NCBI GenBank assembly: GCA_965246785.1
Contig: CBDFFM010000020.1
Span: 186,001-250,000, forward strand
Origin: UBA1952 sp965246785
GTDB lineage: Bacteria > Bacteroidota > Bacteroidia > Chitinophagales > Chitinophagaceae
Reading direction: 5' to 3'
DNA length: 64,000 nt
Positions 28,117 to 37,163 of the stretch are shown here, piece after piece. The notes under the pieces were generated by a model that was given only the letters and a program-made list of their open reading frames with translations, made no database searches and was not told the DNA's origin. Both the position numbers and the translations under genes were made by a program. Within the stretch, counting starts at the first letter, position 1, and each line of letters begins with the position of its first letter.

Positions 28117-29189
28117 ACCTGAGTTCGGGATAAGAAGTTGTGGAAAAGTAGTGGCTTAAAAAGCGAATAGCGGCGTTGTTTTTGATGTATAGGTGATTGA
28201 CTAAAAACAACTCACATCAAAAATGAACACACCGCTATTCGCTGACAAAGTAACCGAAATTTTCGTTGCCGTAGATGATTTCTGCCTGCTTTTCGAACAC
28301 CCCATCCATCAATTGCTCCTCGACCATTCGAATGGAACCAAAACCCGCAACCGGAAAGCATCGCTGTGCGATTCTGAAATCATTTCCATGCTCATTGCTT
28401 TTCATTCCGGCGGATTCAGAAACTTCAAGTTCTTCTACACCCAATACGCCTGCGTTCATCTCAAAGACAGCTTCCCCAACCTTGTCTCCTACAACCGCTT
28501 TGTAGAGCTCAGCCACCGCTGCGCAGTGGCCTTTATGCTTTTTCTCCATCACTGCTGCCGGGGCGAATGCACCGGCATCTCCTTTATTGATTCTACCGTT
28601 CTTCGGGTATGTCACAACAAGCGCATCCGCCGCAACAAAACCTTTGCTGGCATAGCTAAAATTGGCAAGAGCACTATGGGCTGGTTCTACGGATTCAAGC
28701 TGCACCTGGTGATCAATGATAAGGGAGAGATTCTGTCTTTCTACCTGAGTAAAGCCAATGTAGATGACCGGAATGCAAAGGCTATTACTACCCTTACGGA
28801 GAAGCTGTTTGGCAAGCTCTTCGGCGATAAGGGCTACATCTCAAAAGCGCTTACCGATATGCTCTTTGGCAACGGCATCCAGCTTATAACTGCAGTGCGA
28901 AGGAACATGAAGGATAAGGCACTGAGCAATGAAGAGAAGCTGCTCTTGCGCAAGCGTTCAGTGATAGAAACGGTCAATGACGAGCTAAAGAATATCTGCC
29001 AGGTAGAGCATACAAGGCACCGTTCTCTGAACGGCTTTCTGCTGAACCTGATGAGCGCCATAGCCGCTTATTCTTTCTTTCCCAAGAAGCCTTCTATCAG
29101 AAAAGATATCGAGGAAACAAACCCAAAGCTCATCGCCGCTTTCCAACAACAACAGCAATTATTAATCGCCGCTTAAACCGAACTCAGGT
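28117..29189 (+). mobile_element. IS982-family insertion sequence, copy 1 (1073 bp)
   Basis: The ends are 12-bp inverted repeats (ACCTGAGTTCGG at the left, its complement at the right). The element is flanked by a 5-bp target duplication, TTTGA at 28112-28116 and 29190-29194. Boundaries come from comparison with copy 2 at 48842-49914, which has the same length and encodes the same proteins. It interrupts the receiver domain of a response regulator gene. Confidence 0.95.
28223..29176 (+). CDS. IS982-family transposase
   Basis: 317 aa. The DDE transposase core has the family motifs: FIDSTVLRVCHNKRI with the first Asp, GKSTMGWFYGFKLH, the second Asp in LFGDKGYISK, and the Glu in RSVIETVNDELKN followed by HTRHRSLNGFLLNLMSAIAAYSF. 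It fills nearly the whole element and looks intact, so the element may be active. The copy at 48855-49808 encodes the identical protein. It is transcribed in the same direction as the broken host regulator. Confidence 0.95.
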   Translation: MNTPLFADKVTEIFVAVDDFCLLFEHPIHQLLLDHSNGTKTRNRKASLCDSEIISMLIAFHSGGFRNFKFFYTQYACVHLKDSFPNLVSYNRFVELSHRCAVAFMLFLHHCCRGECTGISFIDSTVLRVCHNKRIRRNKTFAGIAKIGKSTMGWFYGFKLHLVINDKGEILSFYLSKANVDDRNAKAITTLTEKLFGKLFGDKGYISKALTDMLFGNGIQLITAVRRNMKDKALSNEEKLLLRKRSVIETVNDELKNICQVEHTRHRSLNGFLLNLMSAIAAYSFFPKKPSIRKDIEETNPKLIAAFQQQQQLLIAA

Positions 29190-29848
29190 TTTGAAGGATG
29201 CAATGTTACCCTAGAAGCAGACAATGGCAAGGCGCTTCTCGAGCAAATGGAACAGGCGCCGCAGCTGCCGGATATCTGCATCCTGGATATTTTCATGCCG
29301 GTGCTCAACGGCTTGGAAACTCTGATTCAAATCAAAGCCAGGTGGCCGCATATCCGGGTGCTTATCCTTACCGGCCACAGCACTGACTATTACCTCACCC
29401 GGATGATAAGGGGCGGGGCCGATGGGTATCTGCAAAAAAATTGCTCTCCTAAAGAGTTAGAAGAATCGCTCCGATCTATTCACGACAACGGTATCTACAG
29501 TCCGGACGTGGCCACCTATAAGTTTTACCGCTCTGTAAAGAATAATGAGATCAAGCTGCCTGAGTTTTCGGAAAAGGAAATCGCGCTACTAAAGTATTGT
29601 TGCAGCGGACCTGAGCTATGACCAGATTGCCCAAAAGCTCAATACCACGCTACATAGTGTGGACTGGTACCGCAACAGTTTGTTTAAGAAGCTCAATGTC
29701 GGCAGCCGCTCAAGCCTTGTCATGTATGCCATCCAATTCGGGCTTGTAGCATTGGATATTGATACCACCGCACATAGCCTGAAGCTCAAAAAACACTAAT
29801 CCACTTACGTCTTCAAAATCAAACTACATACACTTAAATCACACGCAC

Positions 29849-30381
29849 ATGCACAAATCAGTTCGGGCCCTGAGCCTCTGCATCCTGGTAATGGTTTTTT
29901 CTCTCCTGCAATCAAACAGGAATGGACAGTTCCAGCCGTGGCGCTGATTCCACCAAAGGAAATATTTCCATGAGAATGCTGGCACCGGGGGAAGACACGG
30001 CCTTTATTCCGATAGACACGGCCAACAAAATGATCGGCAGCTACCTGGCAAGTGTGCAAAGCGGTAGCGGCACAGATACCAACCTCCACTCACTGATTAT
30101 AGATGCTAATGCGCTGCGCGAATACCTCACGTCCGACAGCGGCGCGGACATTTCCCCATCTCAAAATTATGTTCGCCCACAAGCTGACGTATATCAACAA
30201 CGGGCACAAGGATCAGCCCTGTGGGTATAGCCCGAATGGATTTACAGTTATTCTTTCCGGATTTAACGACGCGGGAAACTATATTTACTTTAAGGGCAAC
30301 AGCGTCGAAGACATGAGCAGGCCTTGTCCGTATAGCTGCGTAACGGAAGGTACTGCGTCAAACGACTTGCTGGTCCGTTAG
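29849..30381 (+). pseudogene. Frameshifted exported protein of decayed signalling locus
   Basis: Starts with a signal peptide (MHKSVRALSLCILVMVFSLL). Reading then moves to the next frame around 29918-29921 (MLAPGEDTAFIPIDTANKMI, LRSL-like LHSLIIDANALREYL) and again near 30155 (FAHKLTYINNGHKDQPCGY, GFNDAGNYIYFKGNS, PCPYSCVTEG), ending at TAG 30379-30381. Together the three pieces make a coherent protein of about 175 residues, so it was once a gene. The sequence style matches small exported proteins that precede membrane-protein and kinase genes in related bacteria. Function unknown. Confidence 0.7.
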
Positions 30382-30384
30382 CAC

Positions 30385-31037
30385 GTGGCCGAATATTGCA
30401 TATACCTGGCGAACTTGCTGATGTTGCTCTGTACTTGCCTAATCGGCCTGTACAGATACAACCGTGTAGAGCCGGCCCTTCAAATTCTTGTTTGGCTGTA
30501 CTGTCTATCACTTATAGCGGAATGTCTCGCTTTATTTTATACCCGGTGGAAGCATAACAATATGGTTGTTTATGGCATCTACAGCTGGATAGAGCTGGCC
30601 ATGGTCTGCGCCTACTTCAATAGCAGCATCTCTATTTTCCGGGATAGACATATAGGCAAATGGATAGGGGCCGGCGGCGTTCTCCTGGGGTATTGCCAAT
30701 ACATTGTTTCTCCAGCCGCTCCATACTTTTAATAACTACTTCCTGTATTTTGAAGGCATTCTGACCATTGCGCTTGCTCTGTTTTCTTTCGCGCGAATAA
30801 TGATAGAGGAAGCTCAGAAAAAGCTGGCGCACAACCCTCATTCTGGATAGCATTGCCTTCATCTTTTTCTGGTCGGTAACTTTTTGCAACTGGGCTCTTT
30901 ACCAATACCTGTATATCCGTCATCCCTCGCTTGGCTGGGTAGTGGATGCATCAATCTCTGTCGCCAATATTATTACCTATACCATAATAAGCACCGTGTT
31001 TATCAAATACCCGAAGTGGGTTCCGGGCCATGAGTGA
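30385..31037 (+). pseudogene. Frameshifted multi-pass membrane protein
   Basis: GTG start at 30385, 3 bp after the previous stop. The first frame (to about 30700) encodes hydrophobic helices (YLANLLMLLCTCLIGLY, ALQILVWLYCLSLIAECLAL). A shift near 30695-30705 continues with FEGILTIALALFSFARIMIE, and another near 30840 continues with ILDSIAFIFFWSVTFCNW and ANIITYTIISTVF, ending at TGA 31035-31037, which overlaps the kinase start. The rebuilt protein has about 215 residues and six or so membrane helices. It is probably a signalling partner of the kinase that follows. Confidence 0.7.
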
Positions 31038-31828
31038 ATCTTACTTCGTGCCCATCCTGATTGCGGGCGCCATTCTGTTTCTGCTGTTCCTGTTCTTCAT
31101 CGTCTTTTACATACTCTACCATCATCGGCGAACGCGATTCTTCGATATGGAAAAGGAGAGGATGCGCTACGATCACAGCATGGGGCTTATGGGAGCAAGG
31201 CTGGAGGAGCAGGAACGTGCTATGAACCAGATATCCCGGGAAATCCATGATAACGTCTCCCAGAAAATGGATTTCCTGCAGATGAACCTTAAAGCCCTGA
31301 AGGAATACACCTTGCAGGATAAGGACAGCAAGGCGCTGCAAACAAGCATTACGCTTGCCGGGCAGATTGGCAATGACCTGCGTAACATCAGCTACTCGCT
31401 CAACGGCGATTACGTCACCACGCACGGCCTCAGCGCCGTGCTCCGCAAGGAACTGGAGTATATTCGATTCCATGCGAAAGATAGAATGCAACCTTCAGAT
31501 TGAAGGACTTGATGAAACTATTACAGCGAGCGAAAAGCTGCTCGCATACCGCATCGCTCAGGAGGCGCTGCATAACAGCCTAAAGCATGCCCGCGCAGCC
31601 AAGATAGATGTTGCGCTTGTGTACGGCACAGACATGTTCACGATGGAGATTACGGATAACGGTGCCGGTTTTGATGCAGGCGCTGCGACCTATACGGAAG
31701 GGCTGGGATTCCGGAACATGCAGCACCGGGCTAACCTGATGGGGGCCAAATTAGAGGTGATTGCCGCGCAGGGGAAGGGATGTACCATCCGCCTTGCCCT
31801 GCCAAGGCCTCCGGCGCAGGAACTTTAG
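31030..31828 (+). pseudogene. Frameshifted HisKA_3 (NarX-type) sensor histidine kinase
   Basis: An N-terminal membrane helix (VPILIAGAILFLLFLFFIVFY) is followed by a coiled coil and the HisKA_3 phosphorylation motif (QISREIHDNVSQKMDFLQM). Around 31466-31472 the frame shifts; the HATPase part is found in the next frame (LAYRIAQEALHNSLKHA, ITDNGAGF, LGFRNMQHRANLMGA), ending at 31828. Without the shift it would be a compact kinase of about 265 aa, cognate to the flanking NarL-type regulators. As the sequence stands the ATP-binding domain is lost. Confidence 0.85.
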
Positions 31829-31908
31829 TGCGCTTAGTGCGCAGCGTACGTACAAGAATAATCTTGGGTTTTAAGCATTGGAGCCCCGCCACCTTTGTGG
31901 CCTCCCTT

Positions 31909-32411
31909 ATGCCGAAGCTGCCCGCTCCTCTAAGTGTCGCGCTCATAGATGACTGCCCGATACTGCGTTATCTGTGTCGCAGGAGTTTTGAGCGGCAAGG
32001 CATTGCCGTGCGCTATGAAGCAGCTAACGGCAGCGATTTTCTGATTCAATTGGAAGGGCAGGGGCGCGCTCCCGGATGCCTGCCTACTGGACATAGATAT
32101 GCCCGTATTGGATGGGTACGAAACGGCCCGCAGGCTGAGCTTGCTTTTTCCTGCAATTACCATACTGGCCTATTCATCCAATACCGAGCCTGGCGTTGCC
32201 AGGAAGGGCTGTGGAAAGCGGTGCGCATGGCTTCATAGCAAAAGGGTGCAGGCCCGCAGCATATGGCGAGGCACTGATACGCCTGCACATGCACACGCAA
32301 ATAAGGTTGCGTAGCCCGCCCGTGGTTACAGACGCCATCCCATTGCATTTTAGGCGGGAGCGCGAGACATACGCTTCGAAAGTCCCGTCCACATTATTCA
32401 TGCGCCCATGA
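31909..32411 (+). pseudogene. Frameshifted response regulator receiver protein
   Basis: The first frame gives the receiver start (LSVALIDDCPILRYLCRRSF), a shift near 32070 is needed to reach the phospho-acceptor motif (CLLDIDMPVLDGYETARR), and a second shift near 32207 (an extra G) to reach AVESGAHGFIAKG. The rebuilt product of about 165 aa is mainly a receiver domain without an obvious DNA-binding part. It follows the broken kinase by 80 bp and completes the decayed locus. Confidence 0.75.
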
Positions 32412-32571
32412 CCCAATGTCAAAACAGCAGAAGGTGAGTGTTGCATGTAGCAGCAATCCAATTGCGCAGCCGCCCCTATTCATCCCCCCAACTAATCCCG
32501 CCTCTATCAATTTCCGTAATAGCCTTTTAGTAACGCTCTGTCACCAATCCAGTCAACAAAACCATTCTTTT

Positions 32572-34422
32572 ATGAAGCAAACTCGCCTCATCACCCGCCG
32601 CGCGCTTAGCGTTGCCACCGTCCGACCCGTGCAGGCGGCCCTCCTTTTCCTGTGCGCCCTGCTTGCCACATCGGCAAGTGCCCAGAACCCAACCCTGCAC
32701 TTGCAGACCACTACAAATTCTAGTCTTGAATTCATACCTGGCAATCAGTATCTGCTCGGTAATAGTGCCCAGCCGCTCACCATCAATGGCATGAACAACA
32801 AACCGGGGGTACTCGCCCTTGGGCGCATCCATCTGCAGGTGATACCGGACTTTTTTGCACCGTTGACAAGTACTCTTTCCACTGTGTACTGCACCCAGAG
32901 CGAAGTTAATGCCGTGTTGCAGGCTACCTGCCCCACGCTGAGCACCTACTTTCATGCAAGCGATGCCAGGCGCACGACTACGGGCGACTATGTCGTTTGC
33001 GGCTCCGTAATGCACACCAGCGAATTCAGCAACTGTGGCGGGCAGAGCTATGAGGATGCATTTATCCTAAGGACGAATAGCCAGGGTAACGTTATCTGGT
33101 ACAAACGATACCGGCCGCAGCAAACCGGAAACGGCGTGCTGCGGTTTAATACCATTATTGAGGATGCCAGCACCGGCAACCTTATCGTGGGCGGAGAACG
33201 CATTTCTTCGGACGCATTCGTTATGGGAACTACGGCCACGGGCAACGTACTGTGGGAGCACAATATAACCGCGACTATGGTAACGCAGGCCCAGTATTAT
33301 ACCTCCCTGCCGTCCACCTTCACAAAGATCGCTGCGTACACCTCACCAAACATCCCGCGGCAAGGTTACGTCCTTACCGGGCCTGCGCAAAAATATGTGC
33401 AGTATTCAAACTACGGCGCTAACTATGGCGGCGGCATGCTGCTGGTGGTAGATGCAACCGGTATGATTTATACCAACGTGTTGATGACCGAGGAACTGAA
33501 CCAGTCCACCGGCTTTATGCGGACGCAGGGTGTTGCAGACGCCTTTGATAACGATGTGGTGCTCGTTGGGGCTGCCGGCGGCACCTACTGCGGCCAGCAT
33601 GACGAGCTTGACTTGTTGCTCTTGAAGCTTGACCCTATTAATCTTGGTACCCCAACCTTCATGAAAGTCTATGAGCACGGCTCCGGCGGCAGTTGCGGCG
33701 GCGGGACGTGCAGCATAGGCGTTTCAAGCTCAGGAACCACCGTAACCGTAGGCCAGCGCCGCGGCGATATTTTCGTGGGCGGCTATGAAGCCGATGCGTA
33801 TAATGCCGGAACCGGCGCCGTATATATGCAAACAAGCAACATAGGGGTGCACAACCGCTATGTGCCGCTCAATGCTTTGCATGGTACCAGCACTTCCGCT
33901 ATCACATACAACAGCATCAATAGATATCCGGCATACTCCGGGCTCGTCGGCAATCAGCCGAGCTTTTTGATAAAGGACAACACCAACAGTGACTGCGATC
34001 AGGATACCGACCCGCTGGAAAAAGACCTCGACCTGCAGTACGTTGATAACACTGAATCGCCATTACCCATTGATGAAATCCAGGAAGACCTTGTCCGGTT
34101 TGTGTTGCCGGACACACTGCTGCATGACTGCGGGTATGCTAATAGGAACGCGCCTACTGCCATTCAGACTACTGTCCGCTCAAAGGGCTTGGTAATGGCT
34201 CCTAATCCGGCCATGGAGTATGTGAACATACAACTGCCGCTCGCAGTGAAAGACGGCACTGCCAGCGTTTACGACGTGCAGGGCCGCCTGGTGAAGAGCC
34301 AAAGCTTTACCAGTGCAAATCAACTGGTGCGCATGAACATCTCCGGCCTGACGCCGGGAATGTACTCGGTGAATGTTCTGAGCCAGGGTAAGGTTACCCG
34401 CGCTACTTTCGTAAAAGAGTAA
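32572..34422 (+). CDS. T9SS cargo protein with type A sorting domain
   Basis: The frame is open from 32416, but the ATG at 32572 places a good signal peptide first (VQAALLFLCALLATSASAQ), giving 616 aa. The body (about 80-480) has propeller-like motifs in which a phrase such as TTGDYVVCGS, NSQGNVIWYKRY or TGNLIVGGE recurs. The last 75 residues are a typical T9SS type A sorting domain: APNPAMEYVNIQL, ASVYDVQGRLVKS, ISGLTPGMYSVNV, ending in a basic strand. It should be exported to the cell surface or medium. It lies just after the decayed two-component genes, in line with the pairing of surface proteins and two-component systems elsewhere here. A strong terminator follows. Confidence 0.88.
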   Translation: MKQTRLITRRALSVATVRPVQAALLFLCALLATSASAQNPTLHLQTTTNSSLEFIPGNQYLLGNSAQPLTINGMNNKPGVLALGRIHLQVIPDFFAPLTSTLSTVYCTQSEVNAVLQATCPTLSTYFHASDARRTTTGDYVVCGSVMHTSEFSNCGGQSYEDAFILRTNSQGNVIWYKRYRPQQTGNGVLRFNTIIEDASTGNLIVGGERISSDAFVMGTTATGNVLWEHNITATMVTQAQYYTSLPSTFTKIAAYTSPNIPRQGYVLTGPAQKYVQYSNYGANYGGGMLLVVDATGMIYTNVLMTEELNQSTGFMRTQGVADAFDNDVVLVGAAGGTYCGQHDELDLLLLKLDPINLGTPTFMKVYEHGSGGSCGGGTCSIGVSSSGTTVTVGQRRGDIFVGGYEADAYNAGTGAVYMQTSNIGVHNRYVPLNALHGTSTSAITYNSINRYPAYSGLVGNQPSFLIKDNTNSDCDQDTDPLEKDLDLQYVDNTESPLPIDEIQEDLVRFVLPDTLLHDCGYANRNAPTAIQTTVRSKGLVMAPNPAMEYVNIQLPLAVKDGTASVYDVQGRLVKSQSFTSANQLVRMNISGLTPGMYSVNVLSQGKVTRATFVKE

Positions 34423-34447
34423 ATAAGGAAGTTTCGCGAGGAACATA

Positions 34448-34480
34448 CAAAAGCCCGGCAGTAATGGCCGGGCTTTTTGT
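34448..34480 (+). terminator. Rho-independent terminator after the T9SS gene
   Basis: A 9-bp G+C-rich stem (AAGCCCGGC at 34451-34459 with GCCGGGCTT at 34467-34475) with a 7-nt loop and a following T run. The A run on the left side would let it work in both directions. Confidence 0.9.
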
Positions 34481-34564
34481 TACGCCTGCGTTTGGTGAAA
34501 GTAAATGTGCGGAATACTATGTTCAATGCTTGTGAATCTGGTATTCTAAACCAGTGTGACTGGC

Positions 34565-34825
34565 TTAGGATTCAGACCAGTTATTCACAATCCAATCTTC
34601 AATTTTTTTGTGCGTTCTAATATCTGTAGGTACCGCATGCCGAATCAGACGCTCTATTTTTTGATAGACGGCCAGTTTGGCCCGTTCGTGCCAGTACTTT
34701 TCACCGATGTGGTTAATAAAGTAAAGGACTTCGTAACCTTCGGTGCGGTTTAGCTCTGAATGGTCAACGCCGCTTCTGTAATACGGATTATCATGGTCAG
34801 CTCGCGCATTCCACTTATAATACAT
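34565..34825 (-). CDS. Small hypothetical protein (86 aa)
   Basis: ATG at 34825, stop at 34565. The sequence is polar and mixed (MYYKWNARADHDNPYYRSG, YEVLYFINHIGEKYW, QKIERLIRHAVP) with good coding character and no signal or membrane segment. It resembles short conserved hypothetical proteins of Bacteroidota, but no function is known to me. The plus-strand frame covering the same bases (34556-34753) looks like a shadow. It stands alone, downstream of the terminator at 34448-34480. Confidence 0.65.
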   Translation of the reverse strand: MYYKWNARADHDNPYYRSGVDHSELNRTEGYEVLYFINHIGEKYWHERAKLAVYQKIERLIRHAVPTDIRTHKKIEDWIVNNWSES

Positions 34826-35263
34826 TCAGTCGTCGTACAGCATTTCTGAACGGGTGTAGCCCATAAGTAATGTTTTAATGATGAAGATGCAATTTCCAAC
34901 ATTGTCATGAGCGCATTTACAAGAAAAAACCGGGTAATAAAGCGGCCCTTCTCTAATGCATTGCAATGCGCCACTTAAAACTCAAACCACATGTAGTAAT
35001 CTTCTTTTATGAAAAGCTCCTACGAACATGGGACTTGCAACCCACAAGAAACTAGGTTTCGATTTATCAAGAATACCAGATACGATACGGATTTTACTAT
35101 GCCAATGGTGGAGGTATAGGATCAACACGGCACAAATGAGATGCGTGCACTATTTACTACCATCGGTATTTACATCAGAGCCTCTTCAAAGCGTGCCTAC
35201 TGCAAGCTGATTACATCAGCGGTAGAGCAGCTAACTTCATTGCGCTTACAACTGTGGAGACCT
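34826..35263. other. Intergenic stretch without a recognisable gene
   Basis: About 440 bp between the 86-aa gene and the nuclease-like gene. Short frames occur on both strands (34750-34974 minus, 35028-35210 plus, and the upstream extension of the nuclease frame from 35141), but none has convincing coding character. The promoter of the nuclease-like gene should be here; no clear TAnnTTTG/TTTG pair was found. Confidence 0.4.
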
Positions 35264-36538
35264 ATGAAGATGCTTCGACTTTTATATGTACTGCTTTTGG
35301 TCGGGGAAGCAGGATACGCGCAGACGGACACGGTTCGTATTGCAACGTACAACCTGCTTAATTACGGCAATTCTGCAAATCCGGTTCCGTACAAAAACCA
35401 ACGGCTGCTGCCTATTCTGCAAGCTGTCAGGCCGTCCGTCCAATGCTTTAATGAAGTTTCTACGGCGATACCCGGATTATTGGATACGCTGCTCAAGGTG
35501 ATGCCCTTTGCCTCGGAGCATGGCAGGGTACATAACACCACAAGCACAACTCAGCTTGATGGACTATTCTGGCGAACAGGAGTATTTCATCTCCTTCGCG
35601 ACAGCATTATCTGCAATGACGTTCGCGACATCGTCGCCTATGACCTGTATTGGGAATATACTGGCCTCAGCGCCTATAAAGACACACTGAAACTAACCGT
35701 CATTACCGCGCATCTAAAGTCATCCAATACGTCAGCGGATAGAGCGGACAGATTGGGGGAGACGCAGAAGGTGTCAGCATATTTGACTGCGCTCAATAAG
35801 ACCGCCAACGTCATCATGCTCGGAGACTTTAATCTCTACACAAGCAGTGAAGCAGCCTACCAGAATCTTACTAGTCCGGCCAACCCAAATGCCCGGCTCA
35901 ATGACCCGCTGAACCGGCCGGGAGGCTGGGATAACAACAGCGCATTCGCAGACATTCATACACAATCGCCACGCCTCGCTGCGCTGTCTGATGGCGGCGC
36001 AAGCGGGGGGCTTGACTCCCGCTTTGATTTTATTCTGGTGTCTGATGCGGTACTGAATGGCAGCAGGGGAATGAAGTACCTGCCCGGCTCGTATAAGGCA
36101 TTTGGCAACGATGGACAGCACTATGGCAAAGCGCTTACGGACGCGCCGGCAAATACGGTTGTATCCGCTCCAATAGCGCAAGCCCTGTATGAATGCTCCG
36201 ACCATCTGCCAGTGCTTGCTGATTTCCTGTTTACACCACCGCACCTGCTGCCGGCAACCGGGATAACGTCAGCAGCCGGGATAGGAACGTTGCGCGACAG
36301 AATTGCGGTTGTGAATCCGTTTCAACATTCTCTTCAGTTGTTCCCGGTCAATGGGTATCGGTTTCAACGTCTGTCGTATCAGCTTCTTCACATGGATGGC
36401 GTGCTGATTATGGAGGGAATTTTATTTGCGGATGCATCAGGTATTGTACTCCCTTTCGACACTCCGCCCGGCGCATATATGCTCTGGTTACAAGATGACA
36501 AGGGTGCGCAGGGGGTCTTCAGGCTCATACACCTTTAA
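35264..36538 (+). CDS. Exported endonuclease/exonuclease/phosphatase-family protein
   Basis: I place the start at ATG 35264 (424 aa), because it opens with a signal peptide (MKMLRLLYVLLLVGEAGYAQ). The EEP fold is shown by RIATYNLLNYG (about 24-34), the metal-binding Glu in CFNEVS, the His in ITAHLKSS, the catalytic GDFNLY (about 186-191) and SDHLPVLADF near 311-320. The reaction could be DNA/RNA phosphodiester or sugar-phosphate hydrolysis at the surface or outside the cell. The last 85 residues form a separate beta domain (NPFQHSLQLFPVNGYRF, ending in a basic strand) that resembles a T9SS C-terminal domain. Nucleic-acid scavenging is a reasonable but unproved role. Confidence 0.88.
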   Translation: MKMLRLLYVLLLVGEAGYAQTDTVRIATYNLLNYGNSANPVPYKNQRLLPILQAVRPSVQCFNEVSTAIPGLLDTLLKVMPFASEHGRVHNTTSTTQLDGLFWRTGVFHLLRDSIICNDVRDIVAYDLYWEYTGLSAYKDTLKLTVITAHLKSSNTSADRADRLGETQKVSAYLTALNKTANVIMLGDFNLYTSSEAAYQNLTSPANPNARLNDPLNRPGGWDNNSAFADIHTQSPRLAALSDGGASGGLDSRFDFILVSDAVLNGSRGMKYLPGSYKAFGNDGQHYGKALTDAPANTVVSAPIAQALYECSDHLPVLADFLFTPPHLLPATGITSAAGIGTLRDRIAVVNPFQHSLQLFPVNGYRFQRLSYQLLHMDGVLIMEGILFADASGIVLPFDTPPGAYMLWLQDDKGAQGVFRLIHL

Positions 36539-36539
36539 G

Positions 36540-36713
36540 CTATTGGGAATGCTCACTAAATAGTGTCCGCAGACGCTCTTTCGTAAGCCTGTCGACTTCA
36601 TACTTGTCCAGAAGAAATTCGTTTTTACCTGCCGCTCGCTGTTCTTTAAGCAGGTCAATAACGAGCTTGGTGAAGATTTCATTCTCCCATTGTGTAAGCG
36701 CTGACACGGTCAT
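36540..36713 (-). CDS. Short hypothetical protein (57 aa)
   Basis: ATG at 36713-36711, stop TAG at 36542-36540, immediately next to the stop of the nuclease-like gene (convergent). The predicted product is charged and helical (MTVSALTQWENEIFTKLVID, LLKEQRAAGKNEFLLDKYEV, DRLTKERLRTLFSEHSQ) and reads as natural protein, unlike the overlapping frame at 36488-36682. Function unknown; perhaps a small DNA-binding or adaptor protein. Confidence 0.55.
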   Translation of the reverse strand: MTVSALTQWENEIFTKLVIDLLKEQRAAGKNEFLLDKYEVDRLTKERLRTLFSEHSQ

Positions 36714-36821
36714 TTACGCACATTTTAAGCAAAGTTATCCCCTATACTAAATCTTTTCTGAAACAGGCTCGCAAAAAAGATTACTTGCCCGAAAAAAGCA
36801 TCATTGTATCTGATAGGATGC

Positions 36822-36874
36822 AGCCAAGATTATTCTTGGCTAACCAGCCTAACGGACGCAATAAGTTTACGTCC
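36822..36874. other. Pair of hairpins in intergenic DNA
   Basis: A perfect 8-bp inverted repeat (AGCCAAGA at 36822-36829, TCTTGGCT at 36834-36841, loop TTAT) is followed by a 5-bp one (GGACG/CGTCC, 36854-36858 and 36870-36874). Neither has a T run. They may be operator-like or RNA structures upstream of the 57-aa gene; function unknown. Confidence 0.35.
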
Positions 36875-36895
36875 TGAATAAAAGTTCAAACATAA

Positions 36896-36917
36896 AATCC
36901 GCCCCTTTAGGCGGATT
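36896..36917 (-). terminator. Terminator of the 60-aa membrane protein gene
   Basis: AATCCGCC (36896-36903) pairs with GGCGGATT (36910-36917) around a 6-nt loop, followed by a short T tract on the minus strand. It lies 3 bp after the stop at 36921. Confidence 0.7.
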
Positions 36918-36920
36918 GTA

Positions 36921-37103
36921 TTAACCTTTAATCCTGCGGCTTAGCATCAGCACGGAAATGAGCGCTGCAAAAGCTAAAATCCCGAGACCCAATTTAAGCC
37001 TGCAACCTGTATCATATACGATTGAACACAGGCAGATGGAGAAAACGAGGAGGCTAATGATGAACCATATGACAGCTGGATCTGGCTTGTGACTGTTCTC
37101 CAT
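36921..37103 (-). CDS. Small two-helix membrane protein (60 aa)
   Basis: The frame is open further upstream, but ATG 37103 gives the sensible product, starting MENSHKPDPAVIWFIISLLV. Two hydrophobic helices (VIWFIISLLVFSICLCSIVY and LGLGILAFAALISVLML) flank a short polar loop, ending SRRIKG, so the C-terminus is likely cytoplasmic. It diverges from the UbiA-fusion gene (gap 60 bp) and has its own terminator. Function unknown. Confidence 0.55.
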   Translation of the reverse strand: MENSHKPDPAVIWFIISLLVFSICLCSIVYDTGCRLKLGLGILAFAALISVLMLSRRIKG

Positions 37104-37163
37104 AAATAACGAAAAGGAAATGACCTTACTGTTTATTATATCATACACACAAATATATAAATT

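Larger units (their letters stand above)
28013..29799 (+). pseudogene. LuxR/NarL-type response regulator split by IS982 and a frameshift
   Basis: Removing the insertion and one copy of its 5-bp target duplication joins IQVAYADDHEMVRKGI...YINTF to EGCNVTLEADNGKAL in frame, giving a receiver domain with the phospho-Asp in ILDIFMPVLNG and the Thr/Lys region LILTGHS and YLQKN. The C-terminal HTH (LSYDQIAQKLNTT, LFKKLNVGSRSSLV) is in another frame: one extra G near 29607 causes a stop after CCSGPEL. The original start is unclear; no ATG precedes the receiver in frame, so TTG at 28013 is only a guess. It heads a run of decayed signalling genes. Confidence 0.85.

Noticed and set aside
28235..28705. 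156-codon frame opposite the IS982 transposase (also at 49326-49796)
   Set aside because: Shadow of the transposase on the other strand; appears in both copies only because the element is duplicated.
35205..35260. tRNA-like D-arm sequence (GGTAGAGCAG)
   Set aside because: No acceptor stem, anticodon arm or T-arm could be built around it; chance match.
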